Shown here piece by piece: positions 1 to 8,205 of a stretch of DNA of 64,000 bases. The position numbers and the translations under genes are program-made. Each line of letters begins with the position of its first letter. Positions within the stretch are counted from its first letter, which is position 1. The notes under the pieces were generated by a model. The model was not told where the DNA came from, did no database searches, and worked only from the letters and a program-made list of their open reading frames with translations. This DNA comes from Calothrix sp. NIES-3974 (GTDB taxonomy: Bacteria; Cyanobacteriota; Cyanobacteriia; Cyanobacteriales; Nostocaceae), in assembly GCF_002368395.1 (NCBI RefSeq), contig NZ_AP018254.1, positions 1,116,001 through 1,180,000 on the forward strand, written 5' to 3'.

Positions 1-585
1 TACCATTAGGGTTTGATGAACTTCCACCCCCAATTTTTGACAAGCATTAATCAATAATTGGGGATTGGGTTTACTGATACCTCCATCCACCCCCATTGCC
101 AACTGGATATACTCACCTAATTCATGTTCCTGGACAAATACTTGCACCTCATGGGTGGTTGCAGCTGACAAAATACCTAATTTATAATTATTTGCGGCCA
201 ACTTTTCTAAGATTTCTCGACAACCAGCAAACATGGGTGCAGGAATACCGACGACAGTTTCTGCGGTATCTAAAGCTTCACGAGCTATTTGCAAGGACTC
301 GAACCAACTATAACCAGTTTGGACAATATGGCTAGCCGTTGCGATTTCGGTTTCATACCGACTTGCAACAGCCATTAATCCAGCAACATCCAAACTATTA
401 CCATTGACTCCAAAAACTTTTAATAGCGATTGTTCAATCCCTGGAAATTTTTGATTAAGATAATTAGCACTCACTTTAGCCCAGTTAATCAATTGGGTTT
501 CGGAATCTTCTAAAGTTCCATTTTTATCAAAAATAACTGCTTCGATGTTGCTAAAAACGACATCACCACACTTGATTTTGGGCAT
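1..585 (-). CDS. HAD-superfamily hydrolase (partial, C-terminus outside window)
   Basis: An open frame runs from an ATG at 583-585 on the minus strand to the window edge without a stop (195 codons). Near the N-terminus it reads VIFDKNGTLEDSET, the HAD motif I with the nucleophile Asp and the general-acid position changed to Asn (DKNGT instead of DxDGT). Around residue 150 there is GILSAAT, a likely motif II, followed by a GISKPNP motif III Lys region typical of phosphoglycolate-phosphatase-like HADs. The expected role is a phosphatase on a small phosphorylated metabolite; the substrate cannot be told. The missing second Asp of motif I is unusual for phosphatases of this class. The C-terminal motif IV lies outside the window. 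Confidence 0.8.
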   Translation of the reverse strand, partial: MPKIKCGDVVFSNIEAVIFDKNGTLEDSETQLINWAKVSANYLNQKFPGIEQSLLKVFGVNGNSLDVAGLMAVASRYETEIATASHIVQTGYSWFESLQIAREALDTAETVVGIPAPMFAGCREILEKLAANNYKLGILSAATTHEVQVFVQEHELGEYIQLAMGVDGGISKPNPQLLINACQKLGVEVHQTLMV

Positions 586-738
586 ATATTTTATCTTCTT
601 GGAGAGGATGTTTGGAAAATACTAATTAATTATAGCAATACAGCAATCCTAGTTAAGTCTTGAAAAATAGCGTGCCGTTGACTGATGAATGATGACTGTT
701 AACCGTCAACTGTCAACCTTTAATATCGATTCTCTTGT

Positions 739-829
739 ACTTTGCAATAAATGAAACTAGAATAATCAACGCTTATAGCTCCTGATATGTAGCAAGCATT
801 AGCGTAAACGATATAAGAACCGTCAAACT
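739..829. repeat. dispersed ~90-bp repeat module, copy 1
   Basis: This non-coding stretch contains TTTGCAATAAAT, ACTAGAATAATCAA and CCTGATATGTAGCAAGCATT in order. The same string of blocks occurs inverted at 15362-15447. In both places it adjoins an ATTACGTAG-type repeat, so the two behave as one composite unit. Confidence 0.7.
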
Positions 830-835
830 CACAAT

Positions 836-1012
836 TACGTAGGCGAAGCGTTGCCGCAGGCTATTACGTAGCTTGCTTCCCGCGTAGCGGGTATTACGTA
901 GGCGAAGCGTTGCCGCAGGCTATTACGTAGACGCGAAGCGGCTTGCCGCAGGCTATTACGAATTACGTAGCTTGCTTCCCGCATAGCGGGTATTACAAAT
1001 TACGAATTACGA
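836..1012. repeat. ATTACGTAG/TTGCCGCAGGCTATTACG interspersed repeat array
   Basis: This stretch consists of alternating modules of two kinds, GCGAAGCGTTGCCGCAGGCT and GCTTGCTTCCCGCGTAGCGG, joined by ATTACG(TAG). The modules contain short inverted repeats (CCCGC...GCGGG) and recur at 6862-6935, 9598-9625, 15136-15200 and 32350-32432. They lie only between genes. Together with the neighbouring module they fill the 520-base gap between the HAD gene and gloA. Confidence 0.75.
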
Positions 1013-1105
1013 ATTGTATTGACGGGTTTTTATCCAGAGACGACCCGATTTTCTCCATCTCGATACAATACTGGTAATGTCGATGCAAATTCAGAGATTG
1101 AGAGA

Positions 1106-1537
1106 ATGCGTTTACTACACACAATGTTGCGGGTGGGAAATCTGGAAAAATCCCTGAAATTTTACTGTGATGTTTTAGGGATGAAATTACTCCGTCAAAA
1201 AGATTATCCCGGTGGTAAATTTACCTTGGCTTTTGTCGGATACGGCGATGAATCGGAGAATAGTGTAATAGAGCTTACATATAACTGGGGTGTGGAAAAA
1301 TATGATTTAGGTAATGCCTACGGTCATATTGCTTTGGGTGTCGATGATATCTACGCTACTTGTGAGAAAATTAAGTCTCTAGGTGGTGTGGTGACGCGGG
1401 AACCGGGACCAATGAAACATGGTTCGACGGTAATTGCTTTTGTCGAAGACCCGGACGGGTATAAAATTGAATTGATTCAAATGAGTACCCATGCTGATTC
1501 CACACCACCAACAGCTCCAGCGACGGCAACTACTTAG
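1106..1537 (+). CDS. gloA: Lactoylglutathione lyase (glyoxalase I)
   Basis: This enzyme isomerises the hemithioacetal of methylglyoxal and glutathione to S-lactoylglutathione in the cytoplasm, the first step of methylglyoxal detoxification. The 143-residue protein begins [14 protein letters not shown] and has two VOC beta-alpha-beta-beta-beta modules. All four metal ligands of the bacterial Ni/Co-type enzyme are present at the standard positions: His5, Glu56, His74 and Glu122. The start is set at the ATG at 1106 because an upstream TTG at 1019 would add 29 residues that run back into repeat DNA and are absent from the family. The C-terminal tail, rich in Thr, Pro and Ala, is not part of the fold. 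The porin gene follows 38 bases downstream on the same strand. Confidence 0.95.
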   Translation: MRLLHTMLRVGNLEKSLKFYCDVLGMKLLRQKDYPGGKFTLAFVGYGDESENSVIELTYNWGVEKYDLGNAYGHIALGVDDIYATCEKIKSLGGVVTREPGPMKHGSTVIAFVEDPDGYKIELIQMSTHADSTPPTAPATATT

Positions 1538-1575
1538 TTGACTTTGTGACTTAATTTTGGTGTGAGGAGTAGAAC

Positions 1576-3282
1576 GTGAAGGATAGGGGAGGTCAACAGC
1601 AGTACATTAAACAAGTTCTAACTGTGGGAAGTTGTTTAATTTCCAGTCTTTGGACTCAGTTAGGGGTTTCTGCACTGGGTGGGGAAGTTGAGGTTAATTC
1701 CCCATCCTCTCCCCAATCCCCACAGGATTCTAGGAAGGACAAACAGTTAGAGGTGGGTTCACACTTTGATTCACCATTTGACACACTTGCGATCGCACCT
1801 CCCGAATTGGATTTAGCTCGACAAAAATTAGAGTTTTCGCCGTTACAGATTCAAATAAGTCAAGATGTAGAGGAAGAATCCCCCCAACAGTTGATGGAAA
1901 ATCTGCCCTCGGTAGCGGATTTAAGTGATGTGAAACCGACGGATTGGGCCTACCAAGCATTAAAATCCTTAGTGGAGCGTTATCGGGTGATTGCCGGGGA
2001 CACCAATCGGAAGTTTCGCGGGAATCAACCCCTCACCCGCTACGAATTTGCCAGTGCTTTAGCCAGAACTTTTAGCGCCGTCCAAGATTTACTGGCAGAC
2101 GCATTGGAAGAATATGTCCGGGAAGATGCTATTATTATCCAAAGGCTAAGACGAGAATTTGCGGCTAATTTGCAGGAATTAGAAAAACGGATTGACCGCA
2201 CCGAAGTCAGAGCCGCAGAAATCCAAGCCAATCTATTTTCCACCACCACCAAACTTAAAGGACAAACGATTATTACCGCAACGGGGGGGATTAATACCAG
2301 AAATCAGATTGTCGCGCGATCGCGTTTAAGTTTGCACACCAGTTTTCGTGGTCGAGGTGGGTTAATTACGGAATTAGAAGCTGGTAATAGGGGAAATAAT
2401 ACCATTGGACAGGAACCAGGGGATAGGATTGATTTATTAGGCAATCAGGGAATTTTTGCCGATGGAAGTGGACTGAAGTATGCCCAATTGTCACCAGATT
2501 TACGTTTACGTCGGTTAGCCTACAGTTTCCATCCCCATCAGGATTTGACGGTGACTATCGGCGCAAAAATATCCCCCCGCGATTTTATCGATCAAAATTC
2601 CTATGCAGGGAATGAAGCGATAAATTTCAGTTCCGGTTTGTTTCTCAATAACCCCCTGATTATCCAAAACCAAATTGACCGTCAAGGTGGTGCAGGTGTT
2701 GCTGTTAATTGGCAACCGAAACAAAGTTCATTGGCTGCAAGGGGATTATATATTGCCGCAAACGCTGATAATCCTGATGGTGAAACTAATCAAGGTTTAT
2801 TTGGTAATAACCGTCAAGGCAGTTTAGAAGTAGAATTTCAACCCACCGACCAGTTAAAAGTCAAATTACAATATACGAATGCCCTCGTTAATTCCACGGA
2901 TATAAATGCCTTTGGACTCAACGCCGAATATAAATTTAATCGCAATCTTGGGGTTTTTGGTCGGGTGGGAATTGGTAAATACGAGGGTTTCAACACCCGT
3001 CTCAACCGTGATTTGAATATCCATCCGTTGAGTTGGTCTGTTGGTGTCGGCTTACGTAACGTTGTTATCCCCACTACCCTTGCAGGAATTGCCATTGGTC
3101 AACCATTCGTTACCAATGATATTGGCAATGCGACGCAAACAAATTTGGAAGCATTTTATAATTTACCATTAAGTGATTATATGAGCGTGACTCCGATTTT
3201 TTCCCTGGTGATTAATCCAGATAACGACAGCAGTAATGGAACTATCTGGCAAAGTAGTTTGCGAACAGTTTTTTCTTTTTAA
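1576..3282 (+). CDS. SLH-domain, OprB-type outer-membrane porin (iron uptake porin family)
   Basis: This is a likely outer-membrane beta-barrel of the cyanobacterial SomA/SomB-like porins, which carry ions or small solutes across the outer membrane and tether it to the cell wall. The start is a GTG after GAGGAG. The N-terminus has a hydrophobic secretion segment (about residues 14-35), then an SLH domain (about 112-165, VADLSDVKPTDWAYQAL to LTRYEFASAL). A helical coiled-coil stretch follows (about 170-215, EEYVREDAIIIQRLRREF), and a long OprB-like barrel ends in a terminal Phe, the usual outer-membrane assembly signal. The length of 568 residues fits the family. Assignment to iron uptake rests on family naming only; the substrate is not visible. 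Confidence 0.88.
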   Translation: MKDRGGQQQYIKQVLTVGSCLISSLWTQLGVSALGGEVEVNSPSSPQSPQDSRKDKQLEVGSHFDSPFDTLAIAPPELDLARQKLEFSPLQIQISQDVEEESPQQLMENLPSVADLSDVKPTDWAYQALKSLVERYRVIAGDTNRKFRGNQPLTRYEFASALARTFSAVQDLLADALEEYVREDAIIIQRLRREFAANLQELEKRIDRTEVRAAEIQANLFSTTTKLKGQTIITATGGINTRNQIVARSRLSLHTSFRGRGGLITELEAGNRGNNTIGQEPGDRIDLLGNQGIFADGSGLKYAQLSPDLRLRRLAYSFHPHQDLTVTIGAKISPRDFIDQNSYAGNEAINFSSGLFLNNPLIIQNQIDRQGGAGVAVNWQPKQSSLAARGLYIAANADNPDGETNQGLFGNNRQGSLEVEFQPTDQLKVKLQYTNALVNSTDINAFGLNAEYKFNRNLGVFGRVGIGKYEGFNTRLNRDLNIHPLSWSVGVGLRNVVIPTTLAGIAIGQPFVTNDIGNATQTNLEAFYNLPLSDYMSVTPIFSLVINPDNDSSNGTIWQSSLRTVFSF

Positions 3283-3310
3283 TATTTATTCTTCGTGAGG
3301 GTAGGGAATA

Positions 3311-3345
3311 GGAAGTAGCCACAGACGCAACATGTCACGTCTGTG
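3311..3345. repeat. palindromic repeat, CAACATGTCA core type
   Basis: A palindrome of the form CACAGACG - core - CGTCTGTG lies just after the porin gene. The core (CAACATGTCA) also occurs with slightly different arms near 40610, 51150 and 29771. It is one member of the window's family of arm-plus-core palindromes. Confidence 0.55.
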
Positions 3346-3436
3346 TTTGAACCCAACAATTCCACTTTTCATCTTTAAGAGAAGTCGCACGAAGAATAAA
3401 TCTCCCACCAACTTTCTACAAAATCCAAAATCTTTC

Positions 3437-3700
3437 CTAAGCTGCTTCTCGTAATTGCGATTTTTCCGGTGTAGGAGCAATGTTTAAAGATAATTGCTCA
3501 ATCTGGGGAGGTGATACGTGTTCTAATACTTGCACTTCAATATTGACACTAACTAAATAATTGCCTTGCTGGGAACCAACCGCATCTGCAACTATTCTGG
3601 CGATATCTGGACGCTTTGCTGTCAATGGTTCCCGCAATACACAACGGTCCCACTCGTGTTTCGCTGTAGGATTAAGACTGAGAATGTAGTGTTTAAGCAT
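3437..3700 (-). CDS. Conserved small hypothetical protein (87 aa)
   Basis: This 87-residue protein starts MLKHYILSLNPTAKHEWDR; I cannot name its function. It is preceded by a convincing GAGGCG ribosome-binding site 7 bases before the ATG and ends in a charged tail. The second half (NYLVSVNIEVQVLEHVSPPQ) looks like one or two beta strands. There are no membrane segments and no Cys pairs that would suggest metal binding. It converges with the porin gene across a 150-base gap that holds a palindromic repeat. It is called real because of its clean start context and ordinary codon use. Confidence 0.55.
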   Translation of the reverse strand: MLKHYILSLNPTAKHEWDRCVLREPLTAKRPDIARIVADAVGSQQGNYLVSVNIEVQVLEHVSPPQIEQLSLNIAPTPEKSQLREAA

Positions 3701-5031
3701 AAAACGCCTCGATTTTTCGATGTTTGATTACCCTGCGGATGCACTGAAGTTTAATTATTATCATTGTAGTTCAAGAGTACTAAAAAAGCAAGATTATTAA
3801 GATGAACTCTATCCCATAAGTTCTGAGGGGTTCTTAGTAGTGGCTCTAGTCCCCAAAAAAGCTTTAGTATAAAGCGCTACTAGAAATTTTTTCTAACCCA
3901 TCAAAATTAATGCGGTAGACCACTAGTACTGCACTACACCGACACCTGATGGGTGTTATACCAATTCTTGAAAATAGGACTACAGATAGGAGATAATTTC
4001 TCTAGTCAGAATTTTTGGAGCTAAGAGGTACTATGGCAGGAGGTTATTGCCTCGATTACAGGAAGAACTTATGTACTGGAGAGTTTTATCTGTAGTCAAC
4101 ATTTAGAGAATTGGTATTACAGGTTTTTGGTCAGCGACTTAAATAAATCAGATTTCCGGGTGACATCATGGCAAAGAGACGTATCATAAATTTCACAGAG
4201 TTGGAAATGGAAAAAACTGCGATCAGCGAAGCTTGACGTCCAAGGTGTATCACTCATCAAGAAGGGAGAGACCAAAGCTAGATGATTGTTGATGGCAAGT
4301 GAGGGGTAGATCAACACAGCGATCGCGCAACATGGAGTTATTTATTTTGTCTCGTCAGTGCTGAGAAAGACGAATCAGCGATCGCGCGACTCTGGTGTTT
4401 GAGATTGCGGCTGGGGAAAAACAACGCAACAAAGAGAGAGCAAGTATCAATTGGCGCTTTCAAACCACGGATGCACGTAGAAAGATGGGACGTTTGTATC
4501 CACCTGTTTCACCCATCAAAGTTGAGCTAGTCTACGACAACCCTGCGGCTATAACGCCCTTATGATTATGCAACTTACCCACAATATTGTATTTTTTGTA
4601 TTTTATTTTTTGGCGTTGCATAAGTGTGGGATGAATAAGTATTTGAAACCATCGAAAAATCCTTGAAAATTTGGTCAAATCATCCCCTGATTCAGCAATG
4701 CCTATTTTTTTATTTCCTTCTTTTGATTGATTGACAAAATACGTCCTATTTTTATGTATGGTGAATGAGCTTTTTACGCTTCTGTAATCCAGTCAGAATC
4801 TCCATTTCCAGACAATCTGAATTTTTCTTTAAAAGAGAAAATGCAGAAAAACTCTAAATTTGATGATATTTACTGACTTTCCTTCCCTTTCCATTGGTTC
4901 GCAATTATAAATGGGCATACTAAACTTTAAATGCTGATGGAAATCGTTTTCAAAAATGATTCTGATGTTCCATTAATAAACTTAATGCTGACAATTTGGT
5001 TGTAGAATCATACTCTTAGGAGAATATTCAC
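3701..5031. other. 1.3-kb intergenic region with MITE and gene debris
   Basis: No convincing gene is seen. Positions 3958-4117 are a MITE-like element (listed separately). Between 4120 and 4560 there are scattered HIP1 sites and frames broken by stops, which look like decayed coding DNA. From 4560 to 5030 the sequence is AT-rich with no gene and leads into the promoter of the FG-GAP gene. Confidence 0.5.
3958..4117. mobile_element. MITE-like element with ~30-bp terminal inverted repeats, probably IS630-derived
   Basis: The left end reads ATACCAATTCT then GACTACAGATA. The right end, read on the other strand, gives ATACCAATTCT then GACTACAGATA with only the spacer differing. Between them a ribosome-binding site (AAGAGG) precedes an ATG followed by about 17 codons (MAGGYCLDYRKNL...) that resemble the N-terminus of IS630/Tc1-type transposases (M..YS.D.R.K). 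This suggests an internally deleted derivative of a full IS630 element. Confidence 0.6.
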
Positions 5032-5520
5032 ATGACAGTATTAGACCAATTAAACCCCTTAAAAACACCTGATTTTAATGGGGACAGAAAGGGAGACGTA
5101 TTTTGGCGAAGTGAACTCACGAATCAAAATACGGTTTGGTTAATGGATGGACCAAGAATTCTGCAAAGTAGCTTCTTACCTTCTGTAAGTGATGCAGATG
5201 GATGGACAGAAGTTATTCCGGCTGATTTTAATGGCGATCGCAAAACTGATGTATTTTGGCGCAATACGAAAACAGGTCAAAATGCTATTTGGCTGATGGA
5301 TGGTGGTAATATTGCAGGTGCATCATTCATCGATTCTGTTTCTGTTGCTTACCGAGACTTTGACTTAGGTGATTTTAATGGAGATGGAAAAGCCGATATA
5401 TTTTGGCGAAATGAAAATAGGGGTGAAAATGCTATCTGGTTAATGGACGGATTCAATCGATTACAAGCTGAGTTTTTAGTAAAAATCCCCACCTCTCAAA
5501 AGTGGATACCGATTATTTAG
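5032..5520 (+). CDS. FG-GAP/VCBS-type repeat protein (162 aa)
   Basis: The protein consists of three copies of a roughly 50-residue unit, DFNGDxKxDVFWRN...AIWLMDG, at about residues 14-40, 64-91 and 116-145. DxNGDxKxD is the Ca2+-binding loop of FG-GAP/VCBS beta-propeller repeats, found in secreted or surface proteins. Three blades are too few for a closed propeller, so the protein may oligomerise or be a remnant of a larger gene. There is no signal peptide. The start is the ATG at 5032, 9 bases after TTAGGAGAAT. The gene stands alone, convergent with potB. Its binding partner or role is unknown. Confidence 0.75.
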   Translation: MTVLDQLNPLKTPDFNGDRKGDVFWRSELTNQNTVWLMDGPRILQSSFLPSVSDADGWTEVIPADFNGDRKTDVFWRNTKTGQNAIWLMDGGNIAGASFIDSVSVAYRDFDLGDFNGDGKADIFWRNENRGENAIWLMDGFNRLQAEFLVKIPTSQKWIPII

Positions 5521-5662
5521 TTCATTCGGTAATCTTGAATATAGGACTTACGCACCCGTGACGAGAAATCAGATGTTTGGGATTGCTTCCTGATGTCGCA
5601 ATCACGTAACTGCGTACTGATTGCCTAAGTCCTGGAATAATCAAAAAGCCTGTCTGGGATAG

Positions 5663-6649
5663 TCATTTACTCCTTACACTGGTATCCCCAAACTTAATTA
5701 ACAGCGCGATCGCTATACTCACTGCAAAAATCAAAGTCATACTTAAGGCTGAACCAAAACCCCAATTCTTACTTGCACCCAGAAATTGGGTATAAATTAA
5801 TCGAGCTGCGGTCATACTAGATACACCTCCGAGTAATTCCGGATTAACAAAGTCTCCCAAGGCTGTAATTAATACCATAAATCCCCCTGCAAAAATCCCT
5901 GTTCTCACCTGGGGAATGGTAACTCGCCAAAAAGCTTGGAACGGATTTGCTCCTAAGTCAGCCGCAGCTTCTAAAAGTCTGGTATCTAGTTTTTCCAGGG
6001 ATGCGTACAAAATTAGTACCATGTAGGGTAGTAAACTATAACTCATACCAATTACCACCGCAGGTAAAGTATCGAGAATTTGGAGCGATGGTAATCCGAA
6101 GTTGTTAAGAACCAAATTTAGCAAGCCGGAGGGGCGTAAAATCGTAATCCAGGCATAGGTACGCAGCAGGGAGGAAGTCCACAAAGGGAGGACGAAACCT
6201 AATAATAGCAGTGTTCGCCAACGTTTAGGAGCGATTTGGGTAATCCAATAAGCCACGGGAAAGCCCAACAATAAACAAATTATAGACGTACTGGCAGCTA
6301 AAATCAGCGATCGCCAAATAACTTGTAAAAAAAGTGGGTCAAGAATGCGTCGATAATTTTCCGTCAGTGCAAACCATACCCGTCTTAAGTAACCATCCTC
6401 ACCCCATCGGAGTATAAATTCCCAAAAACTGGATACACCACCGGGGTTAACTAGTTCACCTGGACGAATCCCCGGAACTAAACTTAATTGAAAAATAATT
6501 AGGGTTGGTAATACCAACATGAGTAGCAACCAAAAACCAGCTGGTGCTAGCAATAAAAGAGGTTCTAGCAATTTCACCCGTCTTTTATTGACAGGGTGTT
6601 TCACTTCGCCGTTTTCTGGATAGGAATTAAGGGGTAATTGGGTAGTCAC
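5663..6649 (-). CDS. potB: Polyamine ABC transporter permease PotB
   Basis: This is one of the two inner-membrane permease subunits of a PotABCD-type spermidine/putrescine importer. After a cytoplasmic N-terminus of about 25 residues there are six predicted membrane segments (first about 29-58). Near residue 225 lies the permease EAA loop, EAAADLGANPFQAFWRVTIPQ with the conserved Gly, which contacts the ATPase. The 328 residues are somewhat longer than enterobacterial PotB. The start is taken as GTG at 6649. It is the last visible gene of the potA-potD-potB series on the minus strand. The partner permease potC is not in its usual position downstream, where an FG-GAP gene converges instead. 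The substrate is inferred from family only. Confidence 0.87.
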   Translation of the reverse strand: MTTQLPLNSYPENGEVKHPVNKRRVKLLEPLLLLAPAGFWLLLMLVLPTLIIFQLSLVPGIRPGELVNPGGVSSFWEFILRWGEDGYLRRVWFALTENYRRILDPLFLQVIWRSLILAASTSIICLLLGFPVAYWITQIAPKRWRTLLLLGFVLPLWTSSLLRTYAWITILRPSGLLNLVLNNFGLPSLQILDTLPAVVIGMSYSLLPYMVLILYASLEKLDTRLLEAAADLGANPFQAFWRVTIPQVRTGIFAGGFMVLITALGDFVNPELLGGVSSMTAARLIYTQFLGASKNWGFGSALSMTLIFAVSIAIALLIKFGDTSVRSK

Positions 6650-6650
6650 A

Positions 6651-6690
6651 ATCGATTTTGGATTTTGGATTTTGGATTTTGGATTACCGT
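6651..6690. repeat. heptanucleotide tandem repeat (GGATTTT)n
   Basis: Tandem GGATTTT/GATTTTG units precede potB; the same motif occurs near 8031-8070, 9502-9515, 25018-25036 and 38344-38390. Short tandemly repeated heptamers are well known in heterocystous cyanobacteria. Confidence 0.7.
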
Positions 6691-6717
6691 AGAGACGACC
6701 CGTCGGGTCGTCTCTAC
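6689..6717. repeat. 29-bp perfect palindrome, GACGACCCGTCGGGTCGTC type
   Basis: GTAGAGACGACCC then its exact reverse complement forms a near-perfect hairpin. It is inserted between two stretches of the GATTTTGGATT repeat, as if it had entered that repeat. Confidence 0.75.
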
Positions 6718-6861
6718 TATAGATTTTGGATTACCTGGATTTTTCAGGAGTTAATATCAATTGGAAAAAGGAATGCGACAGATGAATTTTGTTTGTCACA
6801 TGTGATTGTGATATATCGCGTCTAATATTCTGGATATATTGTAAACATCTGTACCCCTTTC

Positions 6862-6935
6862 AATTACGTACGCGAAGCGTTGCCGCAGGCTATTACGTGG
6901 CTTGCTTCCCGCGTAGGGAGTATTACAAATTACAA
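6862..6935. repeat. ATTACGTAG-type interspersed repeat
   Basis: GCGAAGCGTTGCCGCAGGCT and GCTTGCTTCCCGCGTAG modules lie immediately downstream of potD on the minus strand, as in the array at 836-1012. Confidence 0.7.
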
Positions 6936-6942
6936 AGTTAGT

Positions 6943-8028
6943 TTACCCACTTTTTAACTTTGTCCAATACCGCTCATACACCGCATCCACATCACCAATA
7001 TCCGCAATGCGATCGCATTTTTCCAAAACATCTTCAGGGGGAAACAAACTGGTATTGTTTTTATACCTTGTGGGTAAGGATTCAAAAGCGAGACGGTTAG
7101 GGGTAGCTAAACTTTGGGTAGTGACGAATTTTGCAGATACATCCGGTTGTAGGGTGTAATTAATCCATTCGTAAGCACCATCGGGATTGGGTGCAGTGAT
7201 GGGAATAACCATCGTATCCGTCCACAGTGATGTACCACTTTTAGGAATTACATACTTAAACTTGGGATTTTCCTTGGTAATTTTAATTGCATCCCCGGAA
7301 TAACACATGGCTAGATACAAATCTCCTGCTAAAATCCGATTACGCCAAGCATCGGTATCAAAAGCTGCAATTGCTGGCTTCAGTTCCTGTAATTTATTGT
7401 AAGCTTGTTCAATTTCCCTTTCCTGGGTGGAATTATAGGAATAGCCCAGCATTTTTAACACCGCTCCCATCACTTCCCGTTTATCATCCAGGAGGGTGAT
7501 CCGTTTAGTTAAGCGATCGCGATTTTGCCACAGATATTCCCAGTCTTGTGGTGGTTGGGACAGAATCTCCGAATTATAAATTAAACCTGTAGTTCCCCAG
7601 GTAAAGGGAATACTATGGCTATTATTAGGGTCATAGATGGGGTTTTGGAATTGGGGTAAAAGATTTTCTAATCCAATTAAGCGACTGCGATCAATTTTTG
7701 CCAACAACCCCCCATTCAGCATTTGCTCAACCACATAATCAGAGGGGTAAATAACACTGTAAGCACCTCCACCCCCTGCTTGTACTTTCGCCAACATGGC
7801 ATCATTAGATTCGTAAACATCCGCAAACAATCTAATTCCCGTTTGGGTGGTAAAATTCTTTAAAATACTTTTCTCGTCTGCATACTGGGTCCAAGTATAA
7901 AGGTACAATTGGTCACGGGAACCTTTAATGGGTGTAGTTGCACGGACATCCGCAAGTCGCCAACCACAACCTGTCAAGGTTAACCCAGCACATGCACTAA
8001 TTGTTTGAATAAATCGACGACGAAACAT
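6943..8028 (-). CDS. potD: Polyamine ABC transporter substrate-binding lipoprotein PotD
   Basis: This is the extracytoplasmic binding subunit of the polyamine importer. The N-terminus MFRRRFIQTISACAGLTLTGCG has a twin-arginine-like RRRFIQ motif, a short hydrophobic stretch and an LTGC lipobox, so a Tat-exported lipoprotein is likely. The body (YLYTWTQYADEKSILKNF, then YPSDYVVEQML) is a typical type 2 periplasmic-binding fold of the PotD/PotF family. The start is set at the ATG at 8028; an upstream start at 8121 would add 31 residues encoded by repeat DNA. At 361 residues it has the usual family length. It lies between potA (177 bases upstream, separated by repeats) and potB. Confidence 0.88.
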   Translation of the reverse strand: MFRRRFIQTISACAGLTLTGCGWRLADVRATTPIKGSRDQLYLYTWTQYADEKSILKNFTTQTGIRLFADVYESNDAMLAKVQAGGGGAYSVIYPSDYVVEQMLNGGLLAKIDRSRLIGLENLLPQFQNPIYDPNNSHSIPFTWGTTGLIYNSEILSQPPQDWEYLWQNRDRLTKRITLLDDKREVMGAVLKMLGYSYNSTQEREIEQAYNKLQELKPAIAAFDTDAWRNRILAGDLYLAMCYSGDAIKITKENPKFKYVIPKSGTSLWTDTMVIPITAPNPDGAYEWINYTLQPDVSAKFVTTQSLATPNRLAFESLPTRYKNNTSLFPPEDVLEKCDRIADIGDVDAVYERYWTKLKSG

Positions 8029-8093
8029 TATGGGATTTTGAATTTTAGATTTTAGATTTTGGATTTTAGACGTTCCCAAACTGTAGAGACGTA

Positions 8094-8193
8094 ATATATT
8101 ACGTCTCCAGATATATTGCATTTTTATATATTACGTCTCCAGATATATTGCATTTTTGATTATATATTTACGTCACCGGATATGTTGCATTTT
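8094..8193. repeat. three tandem copies of a 32-bp repeat
   Basis: Units at 8094-8125 and 8126-8157 are identical (ATATATTACGTCTCC then AGATATATTGCATTTTT). A third, diverged copy sits at about 8164-8193. They lie between potA and potD and include half of a TAGAGACG...CGTCTC palindrome. Confidence 0.7.
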
Positions 8194-8205
8194 CTCAATC
8201 ACCAT

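Noticed and set aside
836-1012. CRISPR-like array
   Set aside because: The modules are interspersed-repeat units that occur in many other intergenic places, without regular unique spacers.
4117-4317. 66-codon minus-strand frame
   Set aside because: No start context and no protein-like pattern; lies in decayed DNA after the MITE.
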